DNA of 64,000 nt from Prevotella sp. (GTDB lineage Bacteria > Bacteroidota > Bacteroidia > Bacteroidales > Bacteroidaceae). A program made the translations under genes and the position numbers. The stretch is taken from the NCBI GenBank assembly GCA_017960525.1, contig JAGCZA010000140.1, forward strand, positions 1-64,000, written 5' to 3'. A model generated the notes under the pieces. That model made no database searches. It worked only from the letters and a program-made list of their open reading frames with translations, and had not been told where the DNA came from. Below, piece by piece: positions 1 through 9,384 of the stretch; positions within the stretch are counted from its first letter, which is position 1, and every line of letters starts with the position of its first letter.

Positions 1-2747
1 ACTTTTCTCTCTTACTGCCTGATGGCGTTGACTTCAACACGACGAAGACTACTGCTGCTGCCAGGAAGAAGTGCTGCGATTTCGGCGAACTCATTGACGA
101 GGACATTGCTTCTGAATGCCTTACCATTCAGGAGCGTCCTGCTGGCGGTTATCTGTTCAACTGGATTGACCAGGCCGACAAGACCCCGTTGCTTGGCACC
201 AAGGGTAGGCTTATCAGCATCAACCTGAAGGCCGACCCCGCCACCCTTAGCGGTACAGGTAAGATCTTCGGTATTGGTCTGTCGAACAGCAAGGACCAGG
301 GCTTTGCCACCTTTGGTGGAGGTGCTGTAATTGCCGATGTTGAGTTTAATATCAATGCCGGAACCACGCCCATGCCGACATTACCCAAGCCGTCATTTAG
401 CCGTGTTGGTAACTTGCTCTATATCAGCTCAACCAATGAAGGGGCTAACATCTATTACACTCTTGACGGTACCGTTCCCACATCAAATAGTACACGCTAT
501 ACAGGCCCAATCAGCCCGACTCAAAGTTGCACTGTGAAAGCCGTTGCCGTGAAAGAAGGATTCATAGATTCTGAAGTTGCCGACTTCTACTATATAGTTT
601 CTACAGAAAAGATTACCGTGTTAACCGCGAGCGACATCAATATTAAGGCTGGCGGCATAGCTGAGTTGGTCATCAATATGGACTATGACACCAACGAGAC
701 CGTGGTGGGTTGGAACTTCTCACTCAAATTGCCCGAGGGCATCACCTTCAATTCTGCCAATACGGCCATTTCTGCCATTAAGAAGTGCTGTACTGTTTCA
801 ACAGAACTACATGACCCGGATGTGGCCGCAGACGGGCTTAACATCACCGAAAGACCGAATGGAGGCTATCTATTTACATGGATTGATAAGGGTGACAAGA
901 CACCATTGCTCAAGACGCACGGCAAGCTGATAACTATTCAGTTGAAAGCAGCCACCAATGCCATTTCAGGTGAAGGTGCCATAACGGAAATCGCCTTGTC
1001 GAACAATGCCGACCAGTCGCTTGACCAGGGTAATATCAAGGATGCTTCATTCTATGTCAATGTGGAGGCATCATCCCAGCCGCAGGAGAAGAAAAATGTG
1101 TTGATTCCTAACGATGTCAATATCAAGACTGGAAGCACAGCCGATCTCGTCATCAATATGAACTACGAGACTGACGAGACTGTCGTTGGTTGGAACTTCA
1201 CTCTCTATTTGCCAGACGGCATCACATTCGATACGGAGTCAAGCACTATTGCCGCAATTAAGAAGTGTTGTGTTGTCTCGACCGAGACTCATGACTCGGA
1301 TGTGGCCGCAGACGGACTTACCATCACAGAAAGACCAGATGGAGGCTATCTCTTTACCTGGATTGACAAAGGTGACAAAACACCATTGTTGAAGACTCAT
1401 GGCAAACTGATGACCATTCATCTGAAAGCTGCCAGCGATGCAGTGACGGCTACGGGTACCATCAAGCAAATTGCACTTAGCAACCAGAATGACCACTCCA
1501 TCGACCAGGGCAATATCAACGATGCAACGTTCACCGTCAATGTCACTTTCGACCAGAATATGGAATACGACAAGATGGTCGACAACGTTGTCTACCATTT
1601 GAAGTTTAGCAACAGATCGGCCATGGTAAAGTCCATCGTTCCTAATGGCGTTGTCACGATTCCTGCCAATGTTGTTGATGGTGTCTTCAGTTATGCCGTC
1701 ACCGCTGTGGGTGAGTCGGTATTCGGTCAGGGCAACAACTTCAGTTATGTTGTTTTCCCGGAGAGTATCACCTCTATTTCAGAGAAAGCTTTCCAAGGCG
1801 ATTTTGACTTGTACAACTATGCGGTGGTTTGGGAATCGAACACGAAACTTCCCGCAGCACTTTTCGACACCCAGGGCTTCAAGAATAGCAATTTCCTGCT
1901 CTACGTAAAGAGTGCTGGTGTTGCACCCTCTAATGTCACCAACGTGGTGGTCAACCTGAAAGCAGACAACATTGTGCTGAAGGACGGCCAGCCTTTCCGT
2001 TGCCCCATAGCCTTTACTGCCGGCAACATCAGTTTCACCCACAACTTCATTATGGAGACTGGTAAGGGTGAATGTGGCGGTTGGGAGTCCATTGTCCTGC
2101 CCTTCGACGTGCAGACTGTCACCCACCAGACGAAAGGAGAACTCACACCCTTTGCCACCTATAAACAAGGTAGTGGCAAGAAGCCCTTCTGGCTCTATGA
2201 ACTGAACGCTGAGGGCAAGTTTGCCAAGACTGCCGCTATCAAGGCCCTCAAGCCATGCATCGTCAGTATGCCAAACAACGACAGTTATCCTGCCGACTAC
2301 AATGTGGCTGGTCGGGTGACTTTTGCGGCCACCAATGTCACGGTGAGTCCCACCATCAACACATCTGCCATCGGCGAATGGGCTGTCGCTTTCGCTCCTG
2401 TTGCGAAAGCCGAGGGTCGCTTTGCACTTAATGTGGTAAATGATTTCTTCAGCGACTACGGTAGCGGTAATCCAGGCAGTCGCTTCATTAACAACCTGCG
2501 CAATATCAATCCATTCGAACTTTATTGCAACAGTACATCGGCAAGCCGTGAGATTGCCATAGAATTTGCAGACGAGTCATCGGGTATCGAGGAGTTGATG
2601 CTTGACAACAACTTGCCAATCCTCTACAAGATTTACGATGCAAAGGGTGCCCTCGTGCGCTCCGTTGTCGCCACCTATGCCAATGCCGTGAGCGGACTCA
2701 CGCCTGGCCTTTATTTGGTCAATGGTGTTAAAGTCGTGCTGAAATAA
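1..2747 (+). CDS. Secreted repeat protein, 5' partial (cohesin-like repeats, chitobiase-C and BspA-like segments)
   Basis: The reading frame is open from base 3, so the gene begins upstream of the window. At least three copies of a roughly 140-residue module are visible (about nt 3-360, 622-1065 and 1105-1545). Each has a VGWNFSLKLPEGI-type strand, a conserved KKCC pair, an ERPxGGYLFTWID segment and an LKTHGKLITIQLKA segment. This resembles cohesin-like beta-sandwiches of Bacteroidetes surface proteins, which is my reading of the pattern. Between copies 1 and 2 lies a chitobiase C-terminal-like unit (IYYTLDGTVPTS, nt 375-590). After copy 3 comes a BspA-like leucine-rich stretch (nt 1560-1900). 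The last 60 residues (IYDAKGALVRS..GLTPGLYLVNGVK) look like the C-terminal tail typical of secreted Prevotella proteins. Probably cell-surface; ligand unknown. First gene of an apparent four-gene operon. Confidence 0.8.
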   Translation, partial: FSLLLPDGVDFNTTKTTAAARKKCCDFGELIDEDIASECLTIQERPAGGYLFNWIDQADKTPLLGTKGRLISINLKADPATLSGTGKIFGIGLSNSKDQGFATFGGGAVIADVEFNINAGTTPMPTLPKPSFSRVGNLLYISSTNEGANIYYTLDGTVPTSNSTRYTGPISPTQSCTVKAVAVKEGFIDSEVADFYYIVSTEKITVLTASDINIKAGGIAELVINMDYDTNETVVGWNFSLKLPEGITFNSANTAISAIKKCCTVSTELHDPDVAADGLNITERPNGGYLFTWIDKGDKTPLLKTHGKLITIQLKAATNAISGEGAITEIALSNNADQSLDQGNIKDASFYVNVEASSQPQEKKNVLIPNDVNIKTGSTADLVINMNYETDETVVGWNFTLYLPDGITFDTESSTIAAIKKCCVVSTETHDSDVAADGLTITERPDGGYLFTWIDKGDKTPLLKTHGKLMTIHLKAASDAVTATGTIKQIALSNQNDHSIDQGNINDATFTVNVTFDQNMEYDKMVDNVVYHLKFSNRSAMVKSIVPNGVVTIPANVVDGVFSYAVTAVGESVFGQGNNFSYVVFPESITSISEKAFQGDFDLYNYAVVWESNTKLPAALFDTQGFKNSNFLLYVKSAGVAPSNVTNVVVNLKADNIVLKDGQPFRCPIAFTAGNISFTHNFIMETGKGECGGWESIVLPFDVQTVTHQTKGELTPFATYKQGSGKKPFWLYELNAEGKFAKTAAIKALKPCIVSMPNNDSYPADYNVAGRVTFAATNVTVSPTINTSAIGEWAVAFAPVAKAEGRFALNVVNDFFSDYGSGNPGSRFINNLRNINPFELYCNSTSASREIAIEFADESSGIEELMLDNNLPILYKIYDAKGALVRSVVATYANAVSGLTPGLYLVNGVKVVLK

Positions 2748-2784
2748 ACCAATAGTTCTTTTCTTGACTTATAGTGATTGTATT

Positions 2785-4581
2785 ATGAGAATAAAGGACT
2801 TGCATATTTTAAAGACGAGCTGCAGTTTGGTTGTGATAGCCATCTGCTTACTACTGGTATGTCTGCCGGGAGTAAGTGTGGCCAAGAGCTTTAAGTACAC
2901 CTACAGGAACGTCACGTTCACCTGCAAGGTGACCGATAGGGGTGTCAGCATCACCAGTTTTACACCCAATGTCGACAATGTCGTTGTGCCGGCAAAGGTG
3001 AGCGACGGGGGTGAGAACTATAACGTGTGGGAAGTGAATACCTTCGTGAACGGCAACAACTATCTCACACAGACACTTGTGCTGGAAGAAGGTATCGAAG
3101 AGATTGCCCGCTCGGCTTTCATTGAGTTCCGTCTGCTGAAAAGCGTCACCCTGCCAACTTCGATTAAGCGTGTTGGTAAGAATGCTTTCCGCATCAACGA
3201 TGGTATGGCGTTCAAACTGCCTGCCTCGCTTGATGAGGCTGTGTTGCGCCGTCGTGAAGAGTATGATCCTGCCAAGGCCGAGCGACTGTTGGCTGAACAG
3301 AAAGCCGATGACGAGGCTCGCAAGGCAGACGAGGCCCGCAAGGCAGAGGAAGCCAAGAAGAAGGAAGAGGCTCGCCTGCTGGCTGAGGCTCAGAAAGAGG
3401 CTGACCGCAAGGCGGAAGAGGCCCGTAAGGCCGAAGAAGCCAAGAAGAAGGAAGAGGCTCGCCTGCTGGCTCAGGCTCAGAAGGATGAGACTCGCAAAGC
3501 TGAAGAAGCGCGTAAGGCTGAAGAAGCCAAGAAGAAAGAAGAGGCTCGCCTGCTCGCTCTGGCTCAGAAGGAGGAAGCCCGAAAAGCAGAGGAAGCCCGC
3601 AAGGAAGAGGCCAGAAAGGCAGAAGAGGCCCGTAAGGCTGAGGAAGCCCGCAAAGCCGAGGAGGCACGTCTGCTGGCTGAAGCCCGTCAAGCAGAGGAGC
3701 GTAAGGCTGAAGAGGCTCGCCTGGCTGCTGAGAAAGCGGAGCAAGCCCGCCTGCTAGCCCAGCGCAAACGAGCCGAGGAAGAGGCCCGTGTCATTTTCGA
3801 TGTTGACCAGAACATCCCCGTCTCAGGCAACTATAATGCGGACACTTATTGTGTTATCATTGCCAATGAGAAATACCGTAACACTAACATTGAGGACGTG
3901 GAATATGCCAGTAACGACGGAAAGATGTTTGAGCAGTACTGCATCTCTACGCTGGGCATTCCAGAACAGCAAATCAGAATGTATATCAATGCCACTACCG
4001 GTGTGATGGAGGATGCCATTGGATGGCTGAGCAGTTCGGCGCGTGCTAATAGCGGCAATGCCCGACTCATCTTCTACTATGCCGGTCACGGTATGCCCAG
4101 CGAATCTGACCGTCGTGCCTATCTGCTGCCTTCCGATGCCTCGCTCTCAAGTCAGCGTGCGTGGATTCCTCTTTATGAGATTTACAACGAACTGGGAAGC
4201 ATACAGGCCAAGAGCGTCACCGTGATGCTCGACGCCTGCTTCAGCGGCACCAAGCGAGGTACGGACGAGAATCTGGTAGCTGCCCGTGGTGTGGCTATGA
4301 GGGTGAAGGAGGAGGAACTGTCTGGTAAACTTGTTGTGTTCTCGGCTGCATCTGGCGACGAAATGGCCCATGCTTTCCGCAAGCGCAACCACGGTATGTT
4401 TACCTATTTCTTGCTCAACCAGTTGGCAAAGACGAAGGGCGGTGCCACTTACGGCGAACTCTTCGAAGGCATCAAGGCTGGTGTGGCCAAGTATTCGTGG
4501 AACGAGAACGAAAAGATTCAGACTCCTTCTGTTTCCACTTCGCCAGAAATGCGCGACATCTGGAAACAACTGAAGTTCTGA
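2785..4581 (+). CDS. Secreted caspase-like (C14/metacaspase-type) protease with BspA-like N-domain and charged coiled coil
   Basis: I chose the ATG at 2785 over an upstream TTG because it starts a clean signal peptide (MRIKDLHILKTSC, then a hydrophobic core ending near VSVAKS). From that start, residues about 38-150 resemble BspA-type leucine-rich repeats (LVLEEGIEEIARSAF, VTLPTSIKRVGKNAF). Residues about 152-335 are an almost uninterrupted Glu/Ala/Arg/Lys helix made of KAEEARKAEEAKKKEEARLL-type repeats, a predicted coiled coil. Residues about 353-590 form a caspase-fold domain with the expected dyad: His435 in YYAGHG and Cys485 in DACFSG. The family cleaves after Arg/Lys or Asp; specificity here is not visible. 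It lies 37 bp after the previous gene and 31 bp before the barrel gene, suggesting an exported module acting in the periplasm or at the surface. Confidence 0.88.
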   Translation: MRIKDLHILKTSCSLVVIAICLLLVCLPGVSVAKSFKYTYRNVTFTCKVTDRGVSITSFTPNVDNVVVPAKVSDGGENYNVWEVNTFVNGNNYLTQTLVLEEGIEEIARSAFIEFRLLKSVTLPTSIKRVGKNAFRINDGMAFKLPASLDEAVLRRREEYDPAKAERLLAEQKADDEARKADEARKAEEAKKKEEARLLAEAQKEADRKAEEARKAEEAKKKEEARLLAQAQKDETRKAEEARKAEEAKKKEEARLLALAQKEEARKAEEARKEEARKAEEARKAEEARKAEEARLLAEARQAEERKAEEARLAAEKAEQARLLAQRKRAEEEARVIFDVDQNIPVSGNYNADTYCVIIANEKYRNTNIEDVEYASNDGKMFEQYCISTLGIPEQQIRMYINATTGVMEDAIGWLSSSARANSGNARLIFYYAGHGMPSESDRRAYLLPSDASLSSQRAWIPLYEIYNELGSIQAKSVTVMLDACFSGTKRGTDENLVAARGVAMRVKEEELSGKLVVFSAASGDEMAHAFRKRNHGMFTYFLLNQLAKTKGGATYGELFEGIKAGVAKYSWNENEKIQTPSVSTSPEMRDIWKQLKF

Positions 4582-4612
4582 AATAAGAATGATAATTGAA
4601 GATTCAACAGAT

Positions 4613-5272
4613 ATGAAAAGGAATATCGCTTTTATTTGCCTCCTGTTGCTCTGCCTTACAGCACAAGCACAGGTAACGTGGAACACAAAGGGCGGCGCAG
4701 GATTGGCCGTCAGCCTGACCGATGCCAATGTAGACCCTAAGCCCAAGTTTGTGGCAAAGTTGGGAGTCGGCATAGAGACACCTCTCACACCCGACCTCTC
4801 GCTGATGCCATCGCTGGAAATAGCACTGAAGGGTGGTAAGTACGACTCTGTGGAATTTCAGAAGGAGGGAGGTAGTGAGACGCTCAATCTCACCTATTTG
4901 CAGATTCCCGTGCTGATGGCCTATCGCCTTCATCTGGGTGGCTTCAACAATATCACCTTGAAGGCTGGCCCCTATTTCGCATACGCTCTTTCGGGTAAGG
5001 TGAAGGCCGAGTTTGCGAACATTTCAGGAGGTTCACTGGACTATGAAGTGAATATCTTCGATATGGACGAGTTGGAGCAGGTCAATGCCGACGCCAGTAT
5101 TACTCCGTCTAAAGCCAAACGTTTCGATGTGGGCATCGATGCCGGTATCGACTTCGAGTTCCGCCGCTTTGTGGCCGGGCTGGAGTACGAGGTTGGTTTC
5201 CTGTCTATGGCTCCTAACGGCGCAAATATGAAGAACCAGGCTTTTTATCTCACAGTAGGATATAAATTCTAA
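4613..5272 (+). CDS. Small outer-membrane beta-barrel protein (PorT-like)
   Basis: The ATG at 4613 is preferred over 4589 because it opens directly on a signal peptide (MKRNIAFICLLLLCLTAQA). The mature protein of about 200 residues alternates hydrophobic and polar residues in strand-length blocks (TPDLSLMPSLEIALKGG, LTYLQIPVLMAYRL, FNNITLKAGPYFAYALSG) and ends in a C-terminal aromatic strand, YLTVGYKF. This is the signature of the outer-membrane beta-barrel family around PorT (PF13568-like). Its role is likely an envelope barrel; transport or anchoring function cannot be told from sequence. It sits between the caspase-like protein and the BACON lipoprotein in the same operon. The 31-bp spacer before it contains an ATTGAAGATT linker like those seen elsewhere in the window. 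Confidence 0.85.
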   Translation: MKRNIAFICLLLLCLTAQAQVTWNTKGGAGLAVSLTDANVDPKPKFVAKLGVGIETPLTPDLSLMPSLEIALKGGKYDSVEFQKEGGSETLNLTYLQIPVLMAYRLHLGGFNNITLKAGPYFAYALSGKVKAEFANISGGSLDYEVNIFDMDELEQVNADASITPSKAKRFDVGIDAGIDFEFRRFVAGLEYEVGFLSMAPNGANMKNQAFYLTVGYKF

Positions 5273-5285
5273 GCAAGCTACGATT

Positions 5286-6485
5286 ATGACAAAACAAACG
5301 CTTCTACCAATCATTTGCCTCATATCACTTTTTCTTGGCAGTTGTGGGGGTGACCCTGACGGCGCGCCAAGTATTCTCGGTATCGATCCGACAAAGGGCA
5401 AACTCAAACTTGAAGTGAGTCCTGCTGCCATCAGTTTCGAGGCTGAGGGCGGTTCGCAGAAGATCAGCATCGACGCCAACCAGTCGTGGACGGTAAAGGG
5501 CAGCGACTCTTGGCTTTCGCTCTCCGCACGTGAAGGTGTGGACAAGGCCGACATCACCATCACTGCCGACTATAACAATGGCAATGAACGCACAGCCACC
5601 ATCACCGTTACCGGTCGAGGCGAGACCAAGACAGTAAGCGTGAGTCAGGGCAAAATCAATCCTGAACTGTCGGTGACACCTATCGAAATGAAGTTTGAGG
5701 CCGTTGGTGGTACCCAGAACCTAACTGTGAAGTCGAACACCAATTGGACGGCCAGTTCCAACCAGTCGTGGTGCACCATAGACACCAACGGCGGTAATGG
5801 CGATGGTGCCATTGTTGTCAGTGTGGCTGCCAATACAAGCGTTGACGAGCGTACTGCTACAGTAACGGTGAAAACTGGTGGCGTGCAGAAGAATGTGGTC
5901 GTGACGCAGAACGGTGTTGAAATCACCTTGGAGGTAACACCCACCACTGTCAGTTTGGATGCCAACGGCTCTGCCAAACAGTTAAAGATTATGTCTAACG
6001 GTCCTTGGACGGTCACCAGCAGCGACACGTGGCTGAAGACTTCCTCAGGCAGCGGCAGGGGCGAGCAGACTGTCAACATCTCGGCTGAGGTCAATAAGCA
6101 GACCACACCACGCTCCGGCAAACTGACCATCAAGGCTGGCAATAAGACCATCGTAGTCGATGTGACGCAGAATGGTGCTGGCGTGGAACTCAAGACCAGT
6201 CCTGCCACCCTGCAGTTCGACTATGCGCCCGAATCAGTTCAAACGGTCACAGTCACTTGCAACGAAGATTGGCGTGTGGCCGTGGGTGGCGGTGCCACTT
6301 GGTGCACAGTAAAGAAAACCACTGCTACGGCTTTTGAGGTGAGTGCGGCGACAAACGAGTCACTTTCTCCGCGTACTGCCACAATCACCGTGACTTCCAC
6401 CAGTGGCAACACTACTACTGTACAGGTGACACAGAAAGGTGGAAACATTGAGCGCGACGACTTCGGAGACGACAAGAAGATATAG
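5286..6485 (+). CDS. Lipoprotein with four BACON domains
   Basis: A lipoprotein signal peptide ends in the lipobox LGSC, so the mature protein is lipid-anchored at Cys20. Four tandem BACON-type Ig-like domains follow, beginning near residues 42, 125, 211 and 299. Each shows the family pattern: an opening strand like LEVSPAAISFEAEGG, a Trp-containing core (WTVKGSDSWLSL, WTASSNQSWCTI, WTVTSSDTWLKT, WRVAVGGGATWCTV), an ERTATITV strand and a final VSVSQ or VVVTQNG strand. BACON domains are common in Bacteroidetes surface glycan-binding proteins and enzymes; here there is no enzyme domain, so a spacer or binding role is inferred. The tail (RDDFGDDKKI) is short and charged. Last gene of the operon, followed by a strong hairpin. 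Confidence 0.92.
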   Translation: MTKQTLLPIICLISLFLGSCGGDPDGAPSILGIDPTKGKLKLEVSPAAISFEAEGGSQKISIDANQSWTVKGSDSWLSLSAREGVDKADITITADYNNGNERTATITVTGRGETKTVSVSQGKINPELSVTPIEMKFEAVGGTQNLTVKSNTNWTASSNQSWCTIDTNGGNGDGAIVVSVAANTSVDERTATVTVKTGGVQKNVVVTQNGVEITLEVTPTTVSLDANGSAKQLKIMSNGPWTVTSSDTWLKTSSGSGRGEQTVNISAEVNKQTTPRSGKLTIKAGNKTIVVDVTQNGAGVELKTSPATLQFDYAPESVQTVTVTCNEDWRVAVGGGATWCTVKKTTATAFEVSAATNESLSPRTATITVTSTSGNTTTVQVTQKGGNIERDDFGDDKKI

Positions 6486-6498
6486 GCCGTACTCCAAA

Positions 6499-6542
6499 TA
6501 AATGGCAAAGCCCAGAGTTGCGACTCTGGGCTTTGCCATTTA
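6499..6542. terminator. Bidirectional terminator hairpin
   Basis: Perfect 20-bp inverted repeat (6499-6518 and 6523-6542) with a TGCG loop. It lies between the convergent BACON lipoprotein and DUF4923 genes and has A-rich and T-containing flanks on either side, so it probably terminates both. Confidence 0.85.
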
Positions 6543-6556
6543 CTGGAAGTTGGGCC

Positions 6557-7177
6557 TCACTTCATATCGAAGCCTACGCGCAGTCCGTCATAACTCTTGG
6601 CTATGTCGCCGATGCCTTGAAGTTGGGCATTGCCACTCAGGGCTGCCATCGTTTGCAGCAGGGTGAGCAGTTTCGATGACTCAAAGAGGATGGCCATGCC
6701 TCCTACGTTCTTCTTTGCATAGCAGTTGATACTGAGCAACAGGCCCTGGAGAGTGATTTTTGAAGTGGCCTCGTCGTAGGTGTAGTTGCCGCTGAACTTC
6801 TTGCCGGCGATGGTGGCGGCAAAGGTGCCATCGTTGTTGAATGTGATGGAAGTGTTGCTGCTCTTCACGCCCACTTTCTGGTAGTAGGGGGCCAGTCTCG
6901 ACTTGATGTCAGCGGCTACCACCTCACCACCAGCCTGTGCCAGCAGTTTGTCGCTGGTGAAGGCGCATCCCGGCTGGCTGTATTTCCAGGTGCCGATCAG
7001 GTCTTTCTGTGTCACCTTCGTGGCACCAATCACGCTGGCAATCACATTGCCTAAAGTCTCACCGTTGGCAGCCCCGCTCAGAATGTTCCCCATCGTCTGC
7101 TGTCCAGCCATACCGCAGCCGCTCAACACCATCGTGGCGGCTACCATCAAAACAGTTACAATCTTTGTCTTTTTCAT
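6557..7177 (-). CDS. DUF4923 family lipoprotein
   Basis: A 206-residue protein with a lipoprotein signal peptide (lipobox VLSGC). The core is recognisable as the DUF4923 family of Bacteroidales: a glycine-rich N-terminal stretch (NILSGAANGETLGNVIASVIG), then DLIGTWKYSQPGCAF, a lipocalin-like set of strands (TSITFNNDGTFAATIAGK, GNYTYDEATSKITLQG) and a hydrophobic C-terminal helix region around SSKLLTLLQTMAALSG. Function is unknown; localisation to the inner face of the outer membrane or the periplasm is inferred from the lipobox. It follows parE by 33 bp on the same strand, and that gap is filled by AATTCGT-type direct repeats with no separate promoter visible, so co-transcription with parE is likely. 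Confidence 0.85.
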   Translation of the reverse strand: MKKTKIVTVLMVAATMVLSGCGMAGQQTMGNILSGAANGETLGNVIASVIGATKVTQKDLIGTWKYSQPGCAFTSDKLLAQAGGEVVAADIKSRLAPYYQKVGVKSSNTSITFNNDGTFAATIAGKKFSGNYTYDEATSKITLQGLLLSINCYAKKNVGGMAILFESSKLLTLLQTMAALSGNAQLQGIGDIAKSYDGLRVGFDMK

Positions 7178-7206
7178 AATTCGTAAAATTCGTTTAATTC
7201 GTGGTC
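7178..7206 (-). repeat. AATTCGT-type linker repeat upstream of the DUF4923 gene
   Basis: Three near-consecutive AATTCGT units, with 8-10 base periodicity, immediately precede the start codon. The same unit recurs at 9246-9274, 59510-59530 and 60575-60600, each time next to a gene boundary on the minus strand. Confidence 0.7.
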
Positions 7207-7210
7207 GTAA

Positions 7211-9226
7211 TTATTCGTAGACATCCTCCTCTGGTCGGTCTTCTTCGATGACGAGGTTGTCGATGATGAAGTTTTGGCGCTCCATCGTGTTCTTGCCCAT
7301 ATAGTACTCTAAGAGTTTCTGAACTTGGTCGGTCTTGTGGAGGGTGACTTGCTCCAGGCGCATATCGGGGCCGATGAAGCCGGCGAACTCTTCTGGCGAT
7401 ATTTCGCCCAAGCCCTTGAATCGGGTGATTTCCGGGTCTGGCCCCAAGTCGGTGATGGCCTGCACGCGCTCCTCCTCGCTATAGCAGTAGCGGGTGATGA
7501 AGTCCGACTTCAGCTTGGTGCTATTTGTGTCTTCAGTGGCAATCACCTCTTTCTTCCGTATCTTGGTGCGGCGGTTGCGAACGCGAAAGAGGGGCGTCTG
7601 CAACACATAGACGTGGCCTTTGCGGATGAGTTCCGGGAAGAACTGCAGGAAGAAAGTGATGATGAGCAGTCGGATGTGCATACCGTCCACATCGGCATCG
7701 GTGGCCACAATCACCTTATTGTAGCGCAGGGTGTCGAGTCCGTCCTCGATGTCGAGTGCCGCTTGTAGGAGGTTGAATTCCTCGTTCTCGTACACCACCT
7801 TTTTCGTCAGGCCAAATGTGTTTAAGGGTTTTCCCCTCAAAGAAAAGACCGCTTGCGTGTTCACGTCGCGGCTCTTGGTGATGCTGCCGCTGGCCGAGTC
7901 GCCCTCTGTGATGAAGATACAACTCTCCTCTTTCTGCTCGTTCTTTACGTCGCTATAATGTATGCGGCAGTCTCTCAGTTTGCGATTGTGCAGATTGGCC
8001 TTCTTCGCCCTTTCGCGGGCCAGTTTCGTCACGCCGGCCATCGCTTTCCGCTCTTTCTCGCTCTCCTGAATCTTCTGCAGCATCGCTTCAGCCACATCGC
8101 TGTTCTTGTGCAGATAGTTATCCACCTCCTGCTTGATGAAGTCGCCCACATACTTGTTGATGCTTACTGGCGACGGGTTTTCGGGCGTCACGGGCGCCAT
8201 ATTGGTGGAGCCGAGTTTGATTTTCGTCTGGCTCTCGAAGACAGGCTCCTCCACGTTCAGGGCAATAGCGGCCACGATGCCCGTGCGTATATCCACATAC
8301 TCGAAGTTTTTCTGGTAGAAATCCTTGATGGTGCGGGCTATGTGCTCCTTGAAGGCACTCTGGTGGGTGCCGCCCTGCGTGGTGTGCTGGCCGTTGACAA
8401 AACTGTAATACTCCTCGCCGTACTGGTTGGCGTGGGTGAAGGCAATCTCAATGTCCTCCCCCTGGAGATGGATGATGGGGTAGAGGGCGTCGGCGCTCAT
8501 ACGGTCTTTGAGCAGGTCTTCCAGCCCTCGGCGCGAAAGGATGCGCCGCCCGTTGTACATAATGGCCAGGCCTGTGTTCAGGTAGGTGTAGTTGCGCAGC
8601 ATCGTCTCCACAATCTCGTCGTGGAAAGAGTAGTTGGGGAAGAGCGTCGGGTCGGTGTCCGGCTCGAAGAAGATATAGGTGCCGTTTTCGTCCTTCGTAG
8701 GCTCTGTGGTGTCGCTCACCAGTTTGCCTTTCTCGAACCTGGCGCGACGCACCTGTCCGTCTCTGTAACTGGCCACCTCAAAGTGGCTGCTGAGTGCATT
8801 AACAGCCTTTACGCCCACGCCGTTCAGTCCGATAGACTTCTTGAAAGCCTTCGAGTCGTATTTGCCGCCAGTGTTCAGTACGCTGACGGCCTCAATCAAC
8901 TTCCCCTGAGGGATGCCGCGCCCGTAGTCACGCACGCTGACGCGCAACTGGTCGTCCACGTTTACCTCGATGCGGTCGCCAGCCTTCATCTTGAACTCGT
9001 CTATCGAGTTGTCTATCACCTCTTTCAGCAGCACATAGATGCCGTCTTCTGGCAACGAGCCGTCGCCCAGTCGGCCTATGTACATACCTGGGCGCAAGCG
9101 GATATGCTCTGTGCCCGAAAGCGTGCGTATGTTGTCGTCGTTATAGTCCACAGGCTGCTGCGCCTGACCTCCCTGAAGGCTGTCTTCGTCTGTCATTTGG
9201 CTCATTGTCTCCCTTTCGGTGTCCAT
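7211..9226 (-). CDS. parE: DNA topoisomerase IV subunit B
   Basis: A type IIA topoisomerase ATPase subunit of 671 residues that decatenates or relaxes DNA together with a ParC/GyrA-type partner. The GHKL ATPase region shows LRPGMYIGR and [10 protein letters not shown] with the catalytic Glu69. The transducer region carries QTKIKLGS. The Toprim domain shows [11 protein letters not shown] and the metal-binding DADVDGMH. Length and the RPGMYIGR form fit ParE better than GyrB, whose Toprim domain normally carries additional sequence. ATG codons at 9226 and 9202 (MSQMTDED) are both possible starts; the promoter lies about 65 bp upstream of the first. ParC is not next to it; the DUF4923 gene follows instead. 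Confidence 0.93.
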   Translation of the reverse strand: MDTERETMSQMTDEDSLQGGQAQQPVDYNDDNIRTLSGTEHIRLRPGMYIGRLGDGSLPEDGIYVLLKEVIDNSIDEFKMKAGDRIEVNVDDQLRVSVRDYGRGIPQGKLIEAVSVLNTGGKYDSKAFKKSIGLNGVGVKAVNALSSHFEVASYRDGQVRRARFEKGKLVSDTTEPTKDENGTYIFFEPDTDPTLFPNYSFHDEIVETMLRNYTYLNTGLAIMYNGRRILSRRGLEDLLKDRMSADALYPIIHLQGEDIEIAFTHANQYGEEYYSFVNGQHTTQGGTHQSAFKEHIARTIKDFYQKNFEYVDIRTGIVAAIALNVEEPVFESQTKIKLGSTNMAPVTPENPSPVSINKYVGDFIKQEVDNYLHKNSDVAEAMLQKIQESEKERKAMAGVTKLARERAKKANLHNRKLRDCRIHYSDVKNEQKEESCIFITEGDSASGSITKSRDVNTQAVFSLRGKPLNTFGLTKKVVYENEEFNLLQAALDIEDGLDTLRYNKVIVATDADVDGMHIRLLIITFFLQFFPELIRKGHVYVLQTPLFRVRNRRTKIRKKEVIATEDTNSTKLKSDFITRYCYSEEERVQAITDLGPDPEITRFKGLGEISPEEFAGFIGPDMRLEQVTLHKTDQVQKLLEYYMGKNTMERQNFIIDNLVIEEDRPEEDVYE

Positions 9227-9245
9227 AGCTTGTTAGTAGCTAATC

Positions 9246-9274
9246 CGTAATTCGTTTAATTCGTGAAATTCGTG
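9246..9274 (-). repeat. AATTCGT-type linker repeats upstream of parE
   Basis: Three AATTCGT-like units between the parE promoter and its start codon. They lie in the 5' untranslated region and match the units upstream of the DUF4923 gene. Confidence 0.65.
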
Positions 9275-9289
9275 GTCAGTTTCACGGCG

Positions 9290-9321
9290 CAAAGTTACAA
9301 AGACTTTCCGAGATTTCCAAA
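9290..9321 (-). promoter_or_regulatory. parE promoter
   Basis: On the minus strand a -33 TTTG (9318-9321) and a -7 TAACTTTG (9290-9297) are separated by 20 bases, the Bacteroidetes housekeeping consensus. Transcription would start near 9283. Confidence 0.75.
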
Positions 9322-9384
9322 CAAAGTGGCAGAAATGTTTCGGGGACACACATCAAAGAAGTGGTCTTTATATCCTGAACGCGA

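Noticed and set aside
2851-3744. Long frames opposite and out of phase with the coiled-coil region
   Set aside because: They consist of low-complexity Leu/Ser/Arg strings produced by the GAA/GCC repeat composition of the coiled coil.
7853-9250. 465-codon open frame on the plus strand opposite parE
   Set aside because: It mirrors the whole ParE coding region, has no family resemblance, and codon bias supports parE.
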